Assembly (NCBI GenBank): GCA_032716605.1
Contig: CM064501.1
Span: forward strand, 25,513,014-25,577,013
Reading direction: 5' to 3'
Length of the DNA stretch: 64,000 nucleotides
DNA from: Paralithodes platypus
Taxonomy: Eukaryota; Arthropoda; Malacostraca; Decapoda; Lithodidae
Shown: positions 34,957 through 44,899 of the stretch, piece after piece
How the letters are laid out: each line of letters begins with the position of its first letter
Position numbering within the stretch: the first letter of the stretch is position 1
Translations under genes and position numbers: made by a program
Notes under the pieces: model-generated
The model's input: the letters and a program-made list of their open reading frames with translations, nothing else
Told to the model about the DNA's origin: nothing
The model's database searches: none

Positions 34957-35032
34957 CTCCTGGATTCGATCCTACTACCCTACGACACTTTGAGTTTTCC
35001 AGTCCGTGACCTTACCAACCATGCCACAGGAG
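34957..35032 (-). repeat. tRNA-like module in piggyBac A
   Basis: On the minus strand a ~76-nt segment has CTCCTG and CAGGAG at its ends, a box A-like TGGCATGGTTGGTAAGG and a box B-like GGATCGAATCC. It resembles the head of a tRNA-derived SINE, not a functional tRNA, because the T-arm and acceptor overlap badly. The same module sits at 50519-50594 in copy B, so it was present in their common ancestor. Confidence 0.5.
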
Positions 35033-36972
35033 CTCATACCAAATATCACTCAAAACTTCGTGTCTACAATCGAAATGACAATATACAAAAAAAAAATGAA
35101 TTATCCCACCAATTTACGTTTGTAAATTGATGGGATTATCAATTATATCATGCCAAGGTTTATAATAGTTTGTCTCTGTCAAGAATTAGTAATTATATAA
35201 CTTTATTCTGTCAAAATTGCCCAAACACTCAGCAAAATTGCCCCTCTCAGTGTGACTCCACTCATTTTCACACGGTCAGGCGGTCACGAGGTGACCCTTG
35301 CCGCTCCTTGATTCTCCAGCTACAGCAGCTCTGTCTGGGAACAAAATTGGTATAAATACAATAATGGATAAAATACTCTTCACAAATACATTTGTATTGT
35401 ATAATATTGTAAATAAAAATGAATAATAACTGTGTGGGTGTCGAAAATTTCTCAACCAGCTTTCTTATGTCTCGCCTACGCGCGTATATTGGATTATACA
35501 TAGTCATGACTGTCATACAAATAATTGCAGTAGGTCTCGAATATACATTTAGATTGCATATTACTTCGAAATAAATAAGTAAACGTTTCTCTGGTGGCAA
35601 TCTACCCTTTCGCAGGTGTAAGGAGACACCAGTCTATATTTAGCCCTCTATCACAACAGGCAATCTGCCTGTGTTGACTCAGCACCGGCGCTGGTGGTCT
35701 ATAAATATAGTACTTTATTTACAGTCAATGGCCTACATGTTTCTGTGGTACTTCACATGTGTCTAAAATGCAATGTCTGCTTGCATAAAAATGCAATTCT
35801 GAAGTCCATTTATACGTACGACATACGCATGTCTCAGTTTCTCTCTCCCTCTCTCTCCATTCCTGACTCATGTTATTGTAGACCTGTTGATGGCAACGAA
35901 CACCAGCCATCTGGTAGACATAAGGGTCAAAATACCAAACATCAATACGCCTGGGGCGCCTCCACAATTATCACTAAGCTGGTTATCTATCTAGAGATCT
36001 GCCTGACTTCCATCTCTCCACGACTCACTCACTCACTCACTGCACCCCTGCATGCCTCCCTCCCACCCACCCACCCCCAACCCCCCCTTTCAGGCTTCCG
36101 TCTGCTAGAAACACATTCACAATTTGCGTAAATATCGCATCAATTGGGCTATATGCGGTATATTCCTTGTTATATGGGACGCCTACATATGTACACGTCT
36201 TTATTATAGCATGAGAGTGCTCTAAATACAAGATTTACGTGATATTTATGGCGTAACACACCCTCTCCCCCTTTCATTCCCACCACAACTCACTCACAAC
36301 CTTGGTTCACGCATAGAAACTCATTGATAATGTGCGTAAATATCGCATGAATTGGTTTATATGCGGTATATATTTTGATATATGGCACGTATACATACGT
36401 ACAAGTCTGTATTATAGCGTGACAGTGCTCTACGTACAAGATATACGTGATATGTATGGCGTAAACCACACTCTCAGCTCATAAATTGCCGCCAAACCTC
36501 CAACACATCTTCATTCCCGCCTAAATATTCTCTTATAATTCCCTTATATATTGCAATTTTTGGTCACTATGAGGCATATTCATTGTTATATGGGTGCCCT
36601 ACACACGTATACATACTCTAAATAGCCTAAAAGGGCTCGAAAAAGGAGATATACGTGATAATACGCGGTAACCCACCCCCTCCTCCCTCTCCTTCTATCC
36701 CCTGCGCGCGTAAATATGCGGCAGGGAAATCTCGCCGCTCGATGACAATCTAGCCGCGCGGTGCCATTCGCTCCACATTTTTCAACTACGGACCGTTCCC
36801 CTACCCCCCCCAGACATTTTTGGGGGGGTCAAATATATATGGGCCGATGCACACAAACATTCCCTACACGATGATGTACTTTTTATCGAAATTGGCAATA
36901 GGTCCCAAAATCATCATAGGTGCGCACAGTCTTACCCTGTAGAAAACCCCCTGTGTGCCGCGGAGAGGTTAA

Positions 36973-37620
36973 TTAACCTGACAAGCGCGATATAGACGTA
37001 GGTGCTAGGGTAGTTATTTGTGCATTTCTAGCCCTGGATTCTGACCGAATTCGTTATATTTACAATATAAACCATTATTTGTTTTCGGTATGCTTTTATT
37101 TTACATATATGATGTATATATGAACCTTCAAGAGTGCTAAAATAAGTGGGAAAAGCATTTGGGTGGTGAAAAACGAAGATATTGGCCACCCGGTCATAAT
37201 CTCAGGCGAGAGAGAGAGACAGGCAGCCTTCCCCTCTCGCTGTCTGGGAGTCAACTGAGGAGAGCGGGGCGGTGTGTGCCGGTGTCTGGGTGTTGCATAA
37301 CGATCTTTTATGCAACCCACTTGTGCTACATTATCGCGGGAGAGAAAAATAACCGATAAATGATGATAATAAGAGGAAAAATAGGTGATAATTGAGGAGG
37401 GGAGGGAGGGGGGAATAAGGTGGGGAAGGAGGGGAGGGGGGTGGGTGAGATTTACATGGATGAGTACTGGAGGGGAATTATCTCACCTAGAGACAAATTC
37501 CTTTGTTTTGATAGGCCCTTTTTTTTTATGGAAGGCTTTTTTTATGGTCCTGCTTCCGTGAGGCCTATCCCGTTCCCTATAGGAAGCCTTCCGTGAGGCC
37601 TATCGCGCTTGCCGGGTTAA
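36973..37620. mobile_element. TTAA MITE abutting piggyBac A (648 bp)
   Basis: Starts with TTAA (36973-36976) and ends with TTAA (37617-37620). Left terminus CCTGACAAGCGCGATA and inward-read right terminus CCCGGCAAGCGCGATA match at 14 of 16 bases. The right end has repeated AGGCCTATC.CG and TTCCGTGAGGCC blocks. Copy B of the piggyBac ends without this segment, so it is a separate element. The junction reads TTAATTAA. Confidence 0.8.
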
Positions 37621-37834
37621 AAGAAAATGAAAGAACTCGTAAGTATTAATATAAAACAATAGTATTACTTTCATCATAACCCAATTACTTAAAGAGTTGC
37701 TTTAGTCCACAAGTTAGTCAACTAAAATAGTTAAGTACATAATAGTAGCGTTAACGTTAATTCGCAATCAAATAGTTAAACACATAATAGTAGCGTTAAC
37801 GTTAATTCGCAATCAAATAGTTAAACACATAATA

Positions 37835-38312
37835 CAGTAAACCCTCACTATCTCGGACCTCTAGAAGTCGGAAACCCGGACTACTCGGACTGGCATCGGC
37901 CTCTCGGAAAGTTCGCCGTATATCTCGGAAAATTCCGAGATGTAAGGGGAATACTCCGAGGGCCCACATGGTCTGTCGGACAGGTGTCATATATCTCGGA
38001 AAATTCCGAGATCTAAGGCCAATTCCGAGATCTAAGGCTACAGTGAGGTGGAGAAGGACAGTGAAATGGAGAAGGAAAGTGATATTTATAATATATGTCT
38101 GCTGGATACTGTACAGGTACTGTAATTTATCTTGAATCAAAGTTGTTAGTGATAGGGAAGTCTCCGTTTTCTCTGGTGGCTCGGACTCCCTCTTCCAATT
38201 CGGACATTTTCCTCTCTTAAGTCGGACATAAGTCGGACTTCGGACATCTCGGATTTTCGGTCATCTCGGACTGGGTTCCCCCAAATTAGTCCGAGATAGC
38301 GAGGGTTTACTG
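37835..38312. mobile_element. Tigger/pogo-like MITE (478 bp)
   Basis: Terminal inverted repeats CAGTAAACCCTC.CTATCTCGGA differ at one base (A or G) and are flanked by TA (37833-37834, 38313-38314). Element 1 provides the empty site with a single TA. The interior is made of repeated TCTCGGA and TCCGAGAT motifs with no ORF. The TIR sequence and TA duplication fit Tigger-type (pogo) elements. Confidence 0.85.
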
Positions 38313-38843
38313 TAGTAGCGTTAACGTTAATTCCCAATCACATATCTCACTAACCAACATAACGTAAGTGTTTACACCGAACACACTTAACACACACTTA
38401 TATAATCTGACTGACAGTCACAATCCCATTATAATACTTCACCCCGTCTTCCTCCAGCTGAAAGTTCACCTTCCCCAACTCCAAATGAGACTGATTTGAA
38501 TGCCCACAACTCGGGTCTTATATACTAAACAATGATGGTGTAGGAACGAATCAGGAAGCGGGGGGTGGTGCCCGCTCCAATCATAGCTCCTCGAGTCGCA
38601 TAACTGGTGCATGGTCCAATCACAGCTCCTGGCGTCGAACATACGTCATAGTGTCCGGTCATCGGAGTAGTTTGCAGGGTCCCCTATGACGCACGCAGGT
38701 GTGAAGGCTTGTTTGCAGGTATGCGGGCGAGCTAGTTTCCCACTCGCTAGTTCGCTCGCTAGTCTGCTTCACCGTTTGGGTAGTGTGATATCCTTCAACT
38801 CTAATTCTAACTCTTAAATTAACATACAGGGCTCCGTATGTCA

Positions 38844-40228
38844 GACCTCCCCCCTCCTACCGCCAGTCAGCAGTTGTACCTGACCTACTAGCATCAAACT
38901 GGTGCAAATCAGGCACAAATCGGCCCCGTTAGACCACACAAACGTATGGATATTGGCGTCTTGGATGGGAATGTTATCTGCGTCTTCGCCAGCATCAGAC
39001 AAATCGCTGCCATGGTCACGATATAGCACATCCTTGTCACCTTCCTCTTCACTTGAACGCCCCTCCTCATTATCGGCACTTTGCTCCGATTCACTTTCAC
39101 TATCCACCCATGCCCCCCCCCAAGACTCCCGTGCGTCGTCGTCGTCGTCGTATAAATCCTGCGTGTCATCATCCTGGGAATCAGGAAACAGCAGGGCGGC
39201 GTATTTCGACGGAGTAAGGTGCGTCGTCCATCTCGATTGGGCAGGTGTCCTGTGGCCAGAGCCAGAAGGGCCAGCAGAAGGGTCGGCAGGGGCGGCGTCG
39301 GCATGGCCAGCAGTGGTGGGTGGGGCAGAGGTAGAGGCAGGCAATATTATGGTTGTCCCTGTCGCCTTTGTCGCCTTGCCCTTCGTCCCTTTCTTCCCTT
39401 TGGCAGGGGCAGTGGCAGGGGCAGCAGTGGTGGGTGTGGCAGAGGTAGAGGCAGGCAATATTATGGTTGTCCCTGTCGCCTTTGTCGCCTTGCCCTTCGT
39501 CCCTTTCTTCCCTTTGGCAGGGGCAGGGGCAGTGGCAGGGGCAGAAGGGCCGGCAGGGGCAGCGGCGGCAGGGGCAGTGGCAGGGGCGGCTGGTGGTAGT
39601 GGCAGAGGTAGAAATGTTCTTATCCATGCCCTTCGTCCCTTTCTTCCCTTTGGCAGGGGCAGGGGCAGGGAAAGTGGCAGGGGCAGAAGGGCCGGCAGGG
39701 GCAGCGGCGGCTGGTGGTGGTGGTGGTGGCACGGTGGTAGTGGCAGAGGTAGAAGTTTTCTTACCCATACCCTTCATCCCTTTCTTCCCTTTGGCAGGGG
39801 CAGGGGCAGTGGCAGGGGCAGTAGGGCCGGCAGGGGCAGTGGCAGCGGCGGCTGGTGGTGGTGGTGGTGGCACGGTGGTAGTGGCAGAGGTAGAAGTTTT
39901 GTTACCCATGCCCTTCCCTCTCTTCCCAGTGGCCCCCACAGGTCCTGCAGCCCCAGGGCGGCCTCCTGCATCGGTGGTAGTGGTTGCAGTGGTGGCAGTG
40001 GTGGTGGTAGTGGTGGTAGTAGTTGCCTGGGTGGTCGTGGCAGTGTCCCCGAAAGACAATGACCTCTGTGCACTGCCCCTGCTTGCACGTGTTTTACGTG
40101 CTTTACGTGCAGGTTCCTCGTCCTCGGAGTCACTCGTGCTGTAGTAATGGTAGCTCGGGTCTCTAGCAACCAGAAGGAGGGCTGGTTGTGTCATCAGGGC
40201 GAGAGCGTGAGGGACGTGTAGGCTCCAT
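38844..40228 (-). pseudogene. piggyBac C transposase, N-terminal part
   Basis: From the ATG at 40228 (MEPTRPSRSRPDD) a short frame stops early; the Pro/Ala/Thr-rich region continues in shifted frames (39181-40299), with repeated blocks around GKKGTKGM and TSATTTVPPPPPP. The acidic segment (38841-39458) has HLTPSKYAALLF, SSEEEGDKDVLYRDHGSD and IPIQD, aligned with copies A and B. The catalytic region is missing because of the LTR insertion or truncation. The ~250-bp repeats inside the low-complexity region (39320-39560) are a copy-specific expansion. Confidence 0.75.
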
Positions 40229-40441
40229 GACAAGTGCATGTGTACTGCTTGCCTGTGTGCGGGCCGAGCGTGTGGGGTGGTGGTATCGAGAGTTGCCAAG
40301 TGGTACTACACCTGTACCAATTTGTAGCCGCCTGGCTGTAAACCCGCGGTTTTGGTACACGTTCAAAAACCGAGATTATATGAGGAGATCCGCAGTGCAC
40401 CAGTAAAACTCTTATGATGAGATCAGTAGTTGCCGGGTTAA
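38844..40441 (-). mobile_element. Truncated piggyBac C
   Basis: The 5' terminus on the minus strand is TTAA (40438-40441) then CCCGGCAACTACTG. It continues with a segment shared with copies A and B (ACGTGTACCAAAACCGCG) and the transposase N-terminal region, and stops at the LTR of element 2 at 38843. It is clearly more diverged than A and B are from each other. The rest of the element may lie beyond the N gap, on the other side of LTR element 2. Confidence 0.8.
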
Positions 40442-41035
40442 CCCAGCAAGTGCGGCAAGACTTATATAAGGCCTACCGCTGCGCTACGGGAAGCTTTATA
40501 TAATCCAAGGCCTAAAAAAAAAACATTTAAACCAGCCCAGTATCAATTTTTTTTTTATTGCCCCTTGGCCATGGCAAATATTACTCCTCCACATCCCCCC
40601 CCCCCTTTAATTATCACCTATTCTCCCTCTTATTCCCTTATTTCGGCGATATATTTTTGTGCTATCAATAGCGAGTCATAAGAGGGGTGTGCTTGTATGT
40701 GTTACCAAGCGAATGAAAGAGAGAGAGAGAGAGTATCGCGCGACAGTGTCTCTCCGGACGTGGGGAGGAGTGGTGGAGTGGGAGGCTGGCTCACACTCGA
40801 TGCTTACAATTCCTGGCCTCTGTTGCCGATTTTGACCAGCCAAACACTGTTTCTACTTGTTTTATTGCTGTAACAGGTTAATATCTTCATAATCAACGTA
40901 AAATAGGCGCATATGGATAAGTATTAATGATATTTATGGTATGATGACGATTTGAGTGAAGAAAACAGCCTAAATACCTCCGCACCACGGCACGGTCTTC
41001 AGTAGCCCCCCCCCTCCGCACTCCTTAGGCTAACA
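40438..41035. mobile_element. TTAA MITE sharing a TTAA with piggyBac C
   Basis: Begins TTAACCCAGCAAGTGCGG, immediately back to back with piggyBac C across one TTAA. From about 40540 the body resembles the MITE at 133-777 (GCCCCTTGGCCATGGCAAAT, the (GA)n run, AGGCGCATATGGATAAGTATTAATG). The right edge is degenerate (GGCTAAC near 41030 where TTAA would be expected). Confidence 0.6.
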
Positions 41036-41413
41036 ATACCCATCAGGGTTTTACAAACTAATGGTCCTCCAGATATTATCTGCCATCACTCACAGTGCAC
41101 TCGGTTTATGATTACGCATATAGTTATTATTAATTATATAGGGTGACAGTCTCTTATCTAACTTATACATTTTACTGAACATAATATATAATTACCCTTG
41201 CATAGATTTAATCATGTAATATTTAACCCCCCTGGGGGTTAGGGAATAGAATATGCCCCACGTGCCTTCTGCGTGTCGTAAGAGGCGACTAAAGAGGTTG
41301 GGTCGGTGGGCTTGCGACCCCCACCCGGAAAAAATATCTAAGCAAAGAAAAACGAACAAACAGCCTCGGATGCGGACGGAACCAACGTTGACGAACCACG
41401 ACCGACTAAGGAC

Positions 41414-42371
41414 ATGCCTTCGGACATTCTGAGAATGGCTACGTGGAATGTTAGTGGCATGAATGATGGCACAAAAGAGAGAGAGGTTCTGGAAGTGTTA
41501 GTGAATGCCAGGCTGGATGTATGTGGAATGACAGGGACCAAATGGAAAGGTTCAGATGTGAGAGAGTGGGAGTGTGGAATGGGTGTGTGTGCTGGAGTGA
41601 GTGAAGGAACAGCGAGAGAAGGTGCATGTTTGTTTGTAAGTAGCAAATGGAAGGAATGTGTAAGAGTGTATGGGTCTGTGGGTTCAAGGATTGTGTGGGT
41701 GAGAATGAAAGTAGGAATACAAACGTGGGTGATTGTATGCGTGTATGCCCCGACAGAGGATATACTTGAAAGAAAGAAAGAGGAGTTCCGGATGAATGTG
41801 GAGGCGTGCCTGGAGAAGTTTGACAAGAACGAAAGAATATTTCTGATTGGGGATATGAATGGTAAGGTGGGTGATAGCGAAAGTTGAGGGAGTGGTGGGA
41901 GGGTGGGGGGTACCATCAGAGGTGAATGGGAATGGTAGTGCACTTGTGGACGTATGTGTGGGGAGGAGGCTGTGGATAGCCAACACCTTCTTCTGACACA
42001 GAATGATCCACAGGTACACGTGGAAACGGATGTTGACGATGAAGGATAAGACAGTGGTGGAACGAAAGTCATTGATTGATTATATATGTGTGGATGAACG
42101 AATGAAGAAATCTGTGATGGATGCTAGGGTGTATAGGGGTATTGGAGGGGGTCTGTCTGATCATTATGTAGTGGTAGCTAAGGTTAGGATACAAAAGAAG
42201 TGGGTGAGGAGAGCTGGAGGGAGGCGAGAGGAGGGTGGAATGGTGAGGAGGGTGGAGAGGTTGCAGGAGGAGGAAGGCGGGGGGGAGTACAGGAGAGCAG
42301 TGGAAAGACGACTAGGTGGGTTCGACCTGGAAGTTATGGAGGAAGTGGAGCGAGATGAGCAAGGTGTTTAA
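41414..42371 (+). pseudogene. RTE ORF, endonuclease part
   Basis: The first frame (41414-41887) starts MPSDILRMATWNVSGM and has VCVYAPTED and LIGDMNGKVGD, apurinic-type endonuclease blocks of RTE elements. After a frameshift near 41885 the domain resumes at 42003-42371 with IDYICVDERMKKSV and GGLSDHYVVVAKVR (the SDH block). It would nick target DNA for reverse transcription; the breaks preclude activity. Confidence 0.8.
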
Positions 42372-42983
42372 GGATGAGATCTGTGCAGCATGTGAGGAGG
42401 TGTGTGGAGTGAGGAGAAGAGGGAGGGGAGTGAAAGGTACAGCATGGTGGACAGAAAAGGTAAGAATAGCTGTGGAAGAAAAGAAGAAAGCATATAGAGA
42501 GTGGTTGGGTAGTAGAGGGAATGAAGATTCCGAGAGACAGAAACGAGCGAGGTACGTGGAGAGTAAGAGGGTGGTGAAGAGAGTAGTGAAGGAAAGTAAG
42601 AGAAGAGTAGATGAGGATTTGGAAGGAATCTGAGTGTAAAATTGAGGGAGAGTAAGAAACTGTTCTGGAAAGAAGTCAAGAAAGTTAGGGAAGGTCGCAA
42701 GGGAAACAGTAAGGGTGTGAAAGATAAGAATGGGAGAATGCTAGCCGAGAAGCAAGAGAGAGTCGAAAGATGGAGGGAGTACTTCAGTGAGTTGCTAAAT
42801 GAAAGGAATGAAGAGCCAGCAAACATAGCTGGATATGGTATGGGAGGGAGAAGAAGAGAAGTAGTGGAGGAGGAAGTGGGGATCAGGAGGTCAGAAGGTG
42901 TGGGAAGCCATGAAAAGATTGAAGTTGGGGAAAGCACCAGGAACAGATGGAGTGTGTGGGGAAATGTTGAGGTATGGTGGTGA
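42372..42983 (+). pseudogene. RTE ORF, linker region
   Basis: Lys/Glu/Arg-rich frames (42316-42633, 42642-42983) correspond to the segment between endonuclease and RT, with KGTAWWTEKVRIAVEEKKK, typical of RTE proteins. Frame changes occur near 42370, 42630 and 42900. Confidence 0.65.
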
Positions 42984-43917
42984 GATAGTGATAGAATGGG
43001 TATGGAAAATGTGCAAACTAGCATGGGAGAAGGGGAGTGCACCCGATGACTGGAAGACTGGCATAATAGTCCCCCTATATAAGGGCAAAGGGGAAAGAGG
43101 AGTGTGTGGTAACCACCGAGGAATATGTCTTCTAAGCGTAGTAGGGAAGGTATACAGTTGGGTCCGGATTGAGAGAGTGAGAGTGAGAACGGAGAAATGG
43201 ATAGGCGACGAGCAGGGAGGTTTTAGGAAGGGAAGAGGATGTGTAGATCAGATTTTTACCCTGAATTGTGTTGTGGAGAAGTATCTGGAGAAGAAACAAA
43301 AAGGTGTATGTTGCCTTATGGACTTGGAGAAGGCCTATGACAGAGTGGATAGAGAAGGTTTGTGGAAAGTACTTAGAATATACGGAGTAGAGGGCAAGTT
43401 GCTGAAAGCAGTGAAGAGCATGTATGAGGGTGCAAAGGCGGCAGTACGTGTGGAGAGTGAGCAGAGAGAGAGTTCTTTGATCTGAATGTTTGGTTTGAAA
43501 CAGGGGTGTGTGATGTCCCCGTGGTTGTTTACTGTATATATGGATGGAGTTATGAAAGAAATACTATCAAGAGCAGTGGATGTTGGTGTATCGCTGAAAA
43601 GGGAGGACATTGAGTGGAAGCTACCTATACTGCTGTTTGCGGATGATACAGTTCTGATGAGTGATAATGAATGGGAGTTGCAGGGTCTGGTAAATGAGTT
43701 TGGAACAGTGTGCGAAAAACGGAATTTGAAGGTAAATACGGGGAAGAGCAAGGTTATGGTCTTCGAAAGGGGTGAAGTCACAGAGTGTGAGGTGAAGCTG
43801 AACGGTCAGGCTATGGAGATCGTCAACTCTTTTAAGTATCTGGGCAGTGTGTTGAGTAAAGATGGGACTATGGATGAAGAGGTGCGGGAGAGGGTTCAAC
43901 AGGGAAGAGGGTTGTAG
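42898..43917 (+). pseudogene. RTE reverse transcriptase
   Basis: Two frames in the same phase (42898-43485 and 43486-43917) are separated by one TGA. Blocks in order: LGKAPGTDGVCGEML, DDWKTGIIVPLYKGKG, CGNHRGICLLSVVGKVY, EQGGFRKGRGCVDQIF, MDLEKAYDRVD, GLKQGCVMSPWLF and the catalytic LLFADDTVL. NSFKYLGSVLSKDG follows. This is an RTE-clade RT with one premature stop inside. Confidence 0.85.
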
Positions 43918-44083
43918 GAACGCTAAAAGCAGTAACAAGAAATAGGGTGGTCAGTATGGAAGTGAAGAAGTCCTTGCATGACAGTGTGGTAATCCCGACA
44001 CTGACTTACGGAAGCGAAGCATGGACGTTTGGTTGAGAGACTCAGACCAAGAGTGAGAGCAGTGGAAATGAATTACTTAAGGA

Positions 44084-44323
44084 GTGCGTGGCGGAGTTAC
44101 ATGGAGGGATAGACAGACTAATGAGGAAGTAAGAAGGAGGTGTGGTGTGGAGGTAGATGTGCTGGAAAGTGTGAAAAGGAACAACTTGAGATGGTTCGGC
44201 CATATGGAACGTATGGAAAGCGAGAGAATGACTAAGAGGGTGTACGAGAGCGAGGTGGAGGGACAGAGGGGGAGAGGTAGACCGAATATGAGGTGGAAGG
44301 ATGGAGTGATGAACTACAAATGA
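44084..44323 (+). pseudogene. RTE ORF C-terminal domain
   Basis: 79 residues with LRWFGHMERMESERM and RGRGRPNMRWKDGV, the conserved end of RTE-type ORFs. Between 43917 and here the frame is shifted (about 43918-44083). Confidence 0.75.
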
Positions 44324-44439
44324 ACGAAGGCGGTGCTGGTTGGAGGGGCGTCGACTGACTGGGGACAGAGGTGCATGGGGTCGGTTCGTGCGTGGGGGAT
44401 CACGGCGTCAGGCAATAGATAGATAGATAGAATATTTAA

Positions 44440-44895
44440 ACGTTAACAGTTATATCGGCATTGAAACCCAACACACACATACACAACACACACACACACA
44501 TATACAGTACACCTGCCACGTGGATGAGGTTGCGGCCATCCTCTTTATACCGAGTTGTGATATAATTATGGTCTCTTCAGGCCTAGCGTGGGTGCTAAAG
44601 TTCAGTATATCTTAAATAGTTCCTACGCATGTTTTTCTCTTCCAGAAGCCCATAGGTATAAGTCATAACATGATTGGTTGTTAAAATATCAGTGGATATA
44701 TCTTTTTCATGAGCTACCCTGGCAACCTGTAACGCGCTGAGTTAGTTTGGCGAAAGATAATGATTGATAGATAGTGCGGTCCCTGTGACTCTCCTGCCAA
44801 ACCACTAATCCTACGCATCGAGAGATAGCGAGAGGAGATGGCTAGAGCCATAACATGTACTGATATGCGAAATGTGATATGTGATATATGATATG
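44440..44895. other. No gene seen
   Basis: A short stretch between two LINEs, containing a CA-rich patch (about 44470-44510) and nothing else recognised. Confidence 0.5.
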
Positions 44896-44899
44896 CGAA

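Larger units (their letters stand above)
31364..36972 (+). mobile_element. piggyBac transposon A (5.6 kb)
   Basis: Flanked by TTAA at 31364-31367 and 36969-36972. The 5' end is CCCGGGAGCTGC followed by two copies of GGGAGACTCTTAAGAG around a CCCCCGGCGCAC core, likely transposase-binding sites. It carries a ~2.8-kb transposase region and a 2.4-kb 3' noncoding part with AATAAA signals at 34744 and 34756. Copy B at 46801-52509 matches throughout, which fixes both ends. The target was a TTAA in the LTR of element 2. Its broken transposase makes it non-autonomous. Confidence 0.9.
30569..38843 (-). mobile_element. 5' LTR of LTR element 2, with three insertions
   Basis: It matches the LTR at 2118-3700 from TGTTACG (30569) to the outer edge GTATGTCA (38843). 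Three later insertions split it: piggyBac A at 31364, the abutting MITE ending at 37620, and a Tigger-like MITE at 37835-38312. Element 1 gives the empty sites: TTAA at 2893-2896 for the first two and CATAATAGTAGCG for the third. Outside 38843 lies the truncated piggyBac C, so LTR element 2 probably inserted into it. Confidence 0.9.
41228..44430 (+). mobile_element. RTE-type LINE with 9-bp target duplication
   Basis: AATATTTAA occurs at 41219-41227 and again at 44431-44439, bracketing a 3203-bp element. It starts with CCCCCTGGGGGTTAG and a 5' region with GTCGTAAGAGGCGACTAAA, seen widely at the 5' end of arthropod RTE-like repeats. It ends in (GATA)n without poly-A. It encodes an endonuclease and RT broken by several frameshifts. 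The full length and clean duplication indicate a complete insertion. Confidence 0.9.

Noticed and set aside
34957..35032. A functional tRNA gene
   Set aside because: Box sequences are present but the T-arm and acceptor cannot both form, and it is copied within piggyBac elements.
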